NCBI GenBank assembly: GCA_018223365.1
Contig: JAGTTP010000001.1
Coordinates: 558,001-622,000 of the forward strand
DNA length: 64,000 nucleotides
Origin: Clostridiaceae bacterium Marseille-Q4145
GTDB lineage: Bacteria > Bacillota > Clostridia > Lachnospirales > Lachnospiraceae
Direction: 5' to 3'
The notes under the pieces are model-generated. The model did no database searches and was not told the DNA's origin. It worked only from the letters and a program-made list of their open reading frames with translations. Below are positions 60,294 to 64,000 of the stretch, in pieces; position 1 is the stretch's first letter; every line of letters starts with the position of its first letter. A program made the translations under genes and the position numbers.

Positions 60294-60509
60294 TCAGGCA
60301 ACCATGATCTTGGACGCCAGTCCTCTGTCCAGTGCAATACGGACACCTTTTACAATCAGAATCATTCCGCCTGGAGTCTCACCTACACACTCTACTTCAG
60401 CTCCCGGAGCAAATCCAAGATCCTGCAGATGACGCAGTGTTTCATCCTTTCCGCGAAGAGTCTGTACTGTGCGCTTTTCTCCAATACTCATCAGTGCTAA
60501 TGCCATCAT
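60294..60509 (-). CDS. feoA: FeoA domain protein, first copy
   Basis: A 71-residue FeoA protein (MSIGEKRTVQTLRGKDETLRHLQDLGF, then GGMILIVKGVRIALDRGLA in short parts). The start at 60509 follows GAGGGAAC. It is the first gene of the split feo operon, under the promoter at 60570-60598. It differs strongly from the other copy, so it may have a distinct partner role. Confidence 0.9.
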   Translation of the reverse strand: MMALALMSIGEKRTVQTLRGKDETLRHLQDLGFAPGAEVECVGETPGGMILIVKGVRIALDRGLASKIMVA

Positions 60510-60569
60510 GTTCCCTCTTTTCTTTCTCATTCTGGGGTTTATTGAAAACGACTATCATTTACGTTCCAT

Positions 60570-60602
60570 ATTATATAGTTGTAGCTAATTATTGTCAACT
60601 AA
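60570..60602 (-). promoter_or_regulatory. Promoter of the split feo operon
   Basis: On the minus strand TTGACA (60593-60598) and TATAAT (60570-60575) are exactly 17 bases apart. The spacer and flanks carry TTAG and CTAA blocks (GTTAG at 60599-60603 side, TTAGCTA inside) that resemble the other iron-gene repeats. Confidence 0.82.
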
Positions 60603-60667
60603 CTTTTTGGAATAATCCGTATTTATTATTGATAACTTTTATCAGTATTATCAATAATGCATAAAAT

Positions 60668-60691
60668 AAGGGCATTCTTGCGAATGCCCTT
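60668..60691 (-). terminator. Intrinsic terminator after the pyrophosphatase gene
   Basis: AAGGGCATTC (60668-60677) pairs with GAATGCCCTT (60682-60691), a perfect 10-bp stem; the minus strand continues ATTTTAT. Confidence 0.75.
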
Positions 60692-60710
60692 TTGATATTT
60701 TGTTTCACTT

Positions 60711-62357
60711 TTACTGTTGTAGTACGGTAACTATACTTGGAATCAGCTGTTTTTTCCTGGATACCAGCCCCTTCAAAACAATTGTCTCCAGATCTGCCGG
60801 CAGCTGGAATGCGCTGCGCGCCACATCCTTTGCCTTCTCCCCGAAGCAAAGAAGCTCTGTGTCTTCCTTTACAATGTTGGTAAGCATGACAAAACACATA
60901 TTTACCCCAAGTCCGTCGAATTTTTCTTCCAGATACGGAACCAGCTTCTCTTTGACTTCCTCCAGTTCAATCGCGTTCATGCTGTTGATCTGTGCCACAA
61001 TAAAACTGTGATCACCTACCTGGAATTTTTTCTTATCCTGATTGAAAATCTCTTTCGGTGTACGGGAACTCATATCACTTCCGGCGCTGAACATATCAAT
61101 GGCAAATTCCTCAATCTCCACACCACAGATCTCAGACAATTTCTCTGCTGCCATCCGGTCGATGGACGTACAGGTCGGAGATCGGAACATGAGGGTATCA
61201 GAAATAATCGCTGCCATCAAAAGTCCGGCAATCTTCTTGGAAATCTTGACTCCGTTCTCCTGATACATCTGATAGATGATGGTTGCCGTGCAGCCCACCG
61301 GCTGATTACGAAAATAAACCGGCTCCAGTGTCTCCAGCGTACCGATCCGGTGATGGTCAATGATCTCCATAATATCTGCAAAAGCAATTCCATCCACGGT
61401 CTGGCTGGCCTCGTTATGATCCACCAGAATCACCCGTTTCTTTCTTAAATTCAGAAGATTCCGTCTGGAAATCATGCCGATGTAATTTCCATCCAGATCA
61501 AGAATCGGAAAGTCCCGATATCTCTTCTGTCCCATAATGCCTTTGATATCTTCTGTCTTCTCATTTACTTTAAAGGTTACCAGATTTTCCCGCTTCATGA
61601 AGTGGGAGATCGGCATACTCTGGTTAATCATACGTGCTACCGTGAAGGTATCATGGGGCGTCACGATAATACTGCAGTTGTGTTCCTGTGCCAGCTTCTG
61701 AATGGTCTTGGAAACCTTGGAACCCATACACACAATGATGCAGGCGGCATTCATCTCAATCGCGCACAACTGAGATTCATAACGGTTCCCCAGAATAACC
61801 ATGTCACCTTCATGAATGTACTCTTCCATTACATCCGGATTCGCTGCTGCAATGACAACTTCTCCTTTATCATAGGTCGCATTGATATCTCCCAGAAGAA
61901 GCTCTGCATCCAGCGTCTCCAGAATATTCTTATACGGGGTTTTTGCCACGGAAAGAATACAGTTGTCATAGACATCCATATACGCATTGGCAATATCACC
62001 AATCGTAATCAGTCCCTGCAGTCTTTGATTCTCTGTAATCGGAAGTGTTACCACTCCCAATGCTCTCATCATATTCCACGCTTTTTTCAGAGAAATGTCT
62101 CCCGTTACTCCCTGAGTCTTACGGATCTCAATATCCGTTACATCTGTCATTACGTCCGCCACGTAAATCGGCGCCTGTGCCTGAAAATAATTCAGCACAT
62201 ACTGCGTCTCCTGGTTAATCTGACCTGCTCTGGCTGCACAATAGCCGCCTCCGTAAAGCAGGTTTTTCAGTTCTGCATAGGCAACTGCAGAACAAATGGA
62301 ATCCGTGTCCGGATTCTTATGTCCAATCACATATACCGGTGCTGTATCTGTTGCCAT
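60711..62357 (-). CDS. ppaC: Manganese-dependent inorganic pyrophosphatase with CBS-DRTGG insert
   Basis: A 548-residue DHH-family enzyme: GHKNPDTDSICSAVAY (metal ligands) at the N terminus, IMEIIDHHRIGTLET (DHH motif), with the regulatory insert of two CBS domains flanking a DRTGG domain between them (about 70-300). This form is inhibited by AMP or ADP and activated by ATP or diadenosine polyphosphates in characterised relatives. It drives biosynthesis by removing pyrophosphate. It is single and ends in its own terminator. Confidence 0.94.
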   Translation of the reverse strand: MATDTAPVYVIGHKNPDTDSICSAVAYAELKNLLYGGGYCAARAGQINQETQYVLNYFQAQAPIYVADVMTDVTDIEIRKTQGVTGDISLKKAWNMMRALGVVTLPITENQRLQGLITIGDIANAYMDVYDNCILSVAKTPYKNILETLDAELLLGDINATYDKGEVVIAAANPDVMEEYIHEGDMVILGNRYESQLCAIEMNAACIIVCMGSKVSKTIQKLAQEHNCSIIVTPHDTFTVARMINQSMPISHFMKRENLVTFKVNEKTEDIKGIMGQKRYRDFPILDLDGNYIGMISRRNLLNLRKKRVILVDHNEASQTVDGIAFADIMEIIDHHRIGTLETLEPVYFRNQPVGCTATIIYQMYQENGVKISKKIAGLLMAAIISDTLMFRSPTCTSIDRMAAEKLSEICGVEIEEFAIDMFSAGSDMSSRTPKEIFNQDKKKFQVGDHSFIVAQINSMNAIELEEVKEKLVPYLEEKFDGLGVNMCFVMLTNIVKEDTELLCFGEKAKDVARSAFQLPADLETIVLKGLVSRKKQLIPSIVTVLQQ

Positions 62358-62674
62358 ACCGTCCTCCTCTATATTTCTTTCTTCATTCTAGCACTTTCCT
62401 ATTTTCTTGACAACGCTCCGTAGTTTTTTATTTGTTTTGCACAGTTTCCTTCTATTACAGACATTGTTTTTGTACTATTTAACAATGTTTTCAAAGTTTA
62501 TTCATATTTTGTTCACAAATAAATGATATATTATAACCATCAAAAAAAACGCAGTTCACATCCATTTGACAGACAGATTTTTTCATAATAGCCCCGGCAT
62601 CCGTATTGTCGGGGCACTCCTCATTTTATACGATATTTTTCTTACTTTTTTGTGAGATATCCTTTCTAAAGCCC
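62358..62674. other. Gap between ppaC and the alarmone synthetase, with one GC-rich hairpin
   Basis: About 317 bases, AT-rich. GCCCCG (62591-62596) pairs with CGGGGC across a 13-base loop, followed by an imperfect T-containing tail, which could end a short plus-strand RNA. No open frame of note is present. Confidence 0.4.
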
Positions 62675-62706
62675 GACGGGGATGGTCAGATCTGACCATC
62701 CCCGTC
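62675..62706. repeat. Perfect 32-bp palindrome across the alarmone-synthetase stop codon
   Basis: A 16-bp half-site (GACGGGGATGGTCAGA) is repeated exactly as its complement. It encodes the last residues and stop of the upstream gene. No T run follows on the minus strand, so it is not a typical terminator by itself, though it may end or protect the mRNA. Confidence 0.8.
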
Positions 62707-63348
62707 AATTTTCTTCATTGCTTCATTGAGTGACATCATCTTCGTATCCAGACGTGAAATGATGGACGCACATTCCTGTAATTCCCGTTCAAAGTAATCC
62801 GGTGCATTTCCTTCATATTTATAATACATCTTATGTTCCAGGCTGGCCCAAAAATCCATGGCCATGGTCCTGATCTGCAGTTCCACCTTAGTAGGAATCA
62901 CTGCATCTGCCAGTGCTACAGGAATGGACAGCAGCATATGATAACTCATATAACCGCTTTTCTTTGGGTTGCTTATGTAATCTTTGATACTGATCACTTC
63001 CAGATTATCCTGCTTTTTGATCACATCCGCAAGAAAGTATACTTCCGAGAAAAAAGAACAGGTGATACGGATGCCCGCAATATCATTTACATTTTCCAGC
63101 AAAGCCGGGATCTGGAATCCTCTGCCCTGCTTCTTCAGTTTCTTCATAATACTTTCCGGTGTCTTCAGGCGTGTCTTCACGTATTCTATCGGATTGTAGG
63201 TATAAATATGGCTTAATTCATTATTCAGCACTTCAATACGGCTGGACATCTGAATCAGAGCAGACTGATGAACAAACATCACCGTTGCAAACGCATCTTT
63301 CTCCGGATGTCTTTCAATGTACTCCTGAATACTCATCTCTTTTGCCAT
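62686..63348 (-). CDS. Small alarmone synthetase (RelQ/YjbM-type GTP pyrophosphokinase)
   Basis: A 220-residue synthetase-only RelA/SpoT family member: VKTRLKTPESIMKKLKKQGR, NDIAGIRITCSFFSEVYFLA, and VELQIRTMAMDFWASLEHKMYYK. No HD hydrolase, TGS or ACT domain is present. It makes (p)ppGpp in response to cell-envelope or nutrient stress. The ATG at 63348 has GGAGG 11 bases upstream; a GTG four codons earlier is too close to a site. A 32-bp palindrome spans its stop codon. Confidence 0.92.
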   Translation of the reverse strand: MAKEMSIQEYIERHPEKDAFATVMFVHQSALIQMSSRIEVLNNELSHIYTYNPIEYVKTRLKTPESIMKKLKKQGRGFQIPALLENVNDIAGIRITCSFFSEVYFLADVIKKQDNLEVISIKDYISNPKKSGYMSYHMLLSIPVALADAVIPTKVELQIRTMAMDFWASLEHKMYYKYEGNAPDYFERELQECASIISRLDTKMMSLNEAMKKIDGDGQI

Positions 63349-63553
63349 TTCTACTGCCACCTCCCAATCACATATTGCATAACATTTTAATTATACCATA
63401 CGTTTTTTAGGGATATTGTCATAATTTGTAAGCCGCTTATATCTTTTTCTTCTATTATAAGTGAGTTTCATAAGTATTACTAATCTCTTTACATTCTATT
63501 ATAAACCCGATATACTGAACAGCATAAATCATGTAAACACGGGGAGGAGCCAT

Positions 63554-63820
63554 ATGTTTCGTGTATGGGGAAAACTATTTAAAGATAATCGGATGTTAAA
63601 GGATCTGACGGTCTGTGACGACAGTCAGGACACACGCACCCACAAGGTTCTGCATGCTCTGGATGAGATGTGCTACGCATTCGATTTAAGCAAACCAATC
63701 TGGCTGGATTCCAACGTTCGTGAGTTTCAACGCCATGCAAAAACCCGCTTCCGTCAGGATAGTTTTGTGGATGAAGTAGATTTTGATTTTCTTGAATTTC
63801 AGGTAATAGAAATCGAGTAG
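63554..63820 (+). CDS. Small conserved protein of unknown function, possibly truncated
   Basis: An 88-residue acidic protein (MFRVWGKLFKDNRMLKDLTV, then THKVLHALDEMCYAFDLSKP and a tail FLEFQVIEIE). Similar small proteins occur in Lachnospiraceae without a known role. The ATG at 63554 has GGAGG six bases upstream. The final G and the TAG stop codon coincide with the 3' boundary of a group II intron on the other strand, so the native C terminus may have been cut and replaced. Confidence 0.75.
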   Translation: MFRVWGKLFKDNRMLKDLTVCDDSQDTRTHKVLHALDEMCYAFDLSKPIWLDSNVREFQRHAKTRFRQDSFVDEVDFDFLEFQVIEIE

Positions 63821-64000
63821 GAGGGAGTGATTAGCTCCCGTCCTCTCACACCACCGTGCGTACCGTTCGGTACACGGCGGTTTCAATAGTTGACGTGCAC
63901 CGACTGATAAGCTGTGGCTAAATCGTAGAAGCCACCGTTTATCAGTCTTTCTTTTGTCATGGCTTTCTTAACTGTTGTCAGATTCGCACAATACCATTGT
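63817..64000 (-). mobile_element. Group II intron, 3' end
   Basis: Read on the minus strand, the segment after the reverse-transcriptase stop carries a domain V-like hairpin (ACCGCCGTG ... CACGGTGGT around TACC-GAAC-GGTA) and then a domain VI-like hairpin GGGAG-CTAATCA-CTCCC ending CCTCCTAC. Sequences of this form close bacterial group II introns. The 5' part lies beyond the right edge. Confidence 0.8.
63883..64000 (-). CDS. ltrA: Group II intron reverse transcriptase/maturase, C-terminal fragment
   Basis: The last 39 codons read WYCANLTTVKKAMTKERLIN, then GGFYDLATAYQSVHVNY and stop. Such short C-terminal tails (a basic helix, an xxERL-xxGF-xxL pattern) end group II intron maturases, which splice the intron and copy it to DNA. 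The rest of the protein is off the right edge. The call relies on the intron domains directly downstream as much as on the peptide. Confidence 0.7.
   Translation of the reverse strand, partial: QWYCANLTTVKKAMTKERLINGGFYDLATAYQSVHVNY

Noticed and set aside
62566..62630. Small RNA gene between ppaC and the alarmone synthetase
   Set aside because: One hairpin and a weak promoter are not enough to call a gene.

Overview
The window looks like chromosomal DNA from a spore-forming anaerobic Firmicute of class Clostridia, most probably Lachnospiraceae (Blautia-like). The grounds are a spoIIID gene, a SPOCS/LysM spore-type protein, DUF3786/DUF3793/DUF2325 proteins, FabK-type fatty-acid synthesis, split and fused Feo iron transporters, strong TTGACA/TATAAT promoters and compact gene packing. 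The genus is inference; no 16S gene is present.

Layout. 1-850: start of a SstT-type transporter, spoIIID, and a tRNA-Val/tRNA-Met pair. 866-5989: a leftward four-gene operon (PepV-type dipeptidase, dipeptide epimerase, DUF819 permease, transglutaminase-fold protein) that looks like a murein-peptide salvage unit, with a divergent Na+:alanine symporter. 7606-9742: PadR regulator, an unusual SEDS (FtsW/RodA-like) protein and an unknown protein. 9838-13997: small proteins, ispE, SPOCS/LysM protein and a PrcB-like lipoprotein. 14111-18817: malQ-plsC-ddl-murF. 18925-20942: carD, trxB, trxA. 21006-25421: an uncharacterised catabolic operon (dehydrogenase, aldolase, GltS-like carrier) with an RpiR regulator. 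25512-28523: Crp/Fnr regulator, DUF2798 membrane protein behind a possible attenuator, ribosomal protein L25, and a lone PduB-like microcompartment shell protein.

29062-37094: FeoA-FeoB fusion, DUF6020 membrane protein with CotH, GNAT, CorA, YbaK and an HD hydrolase. 37068-39717: an AT-rich insert encoding a helicase with an apparent embedded nuclease domain and a zinc finger. 39838-43683: DUF3786, mntP behind a leader terminator, and two U32-related proteins. 43766-44934: CIRCE-controlled tandem hsp20 genes. 44933-47609: ribokinase, a type II toxin-antitoxin pair, a PfkB sugar-phosphate kinase. 47636-53491: the type II fatty-acid cluster fabH-acpP-fabK-fabD-fabG-fabF-fabZ, with three FabT-like palindromes and a 150-bp structured element. 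53620-60509: M23 peptidase, flavin reductase, then an iron-linked block (DUF2325, flavodoxin, DUF3793, Fur-like regulator, FeoB-associated Cys-rich peptide, FeoB, two FeoA). 60711-63820: CBS-type pyrophosphatase, small alarmone synthetase, small conserved protein. The right edge enters the 3' end of a group II intron on the minus strand.

Most of the window is core metabolism. The parts that reward a second look are the helicase-nuclease insert, the PadR/SEDS unit, the murein-peptide operon, the Fur-like protein without metal ligands, the FabT-like operators with the structured fabK-fabD element, the two leader terminators and the orphan shell protein. All homology statements come from reading the proteins by eye; no search was run.
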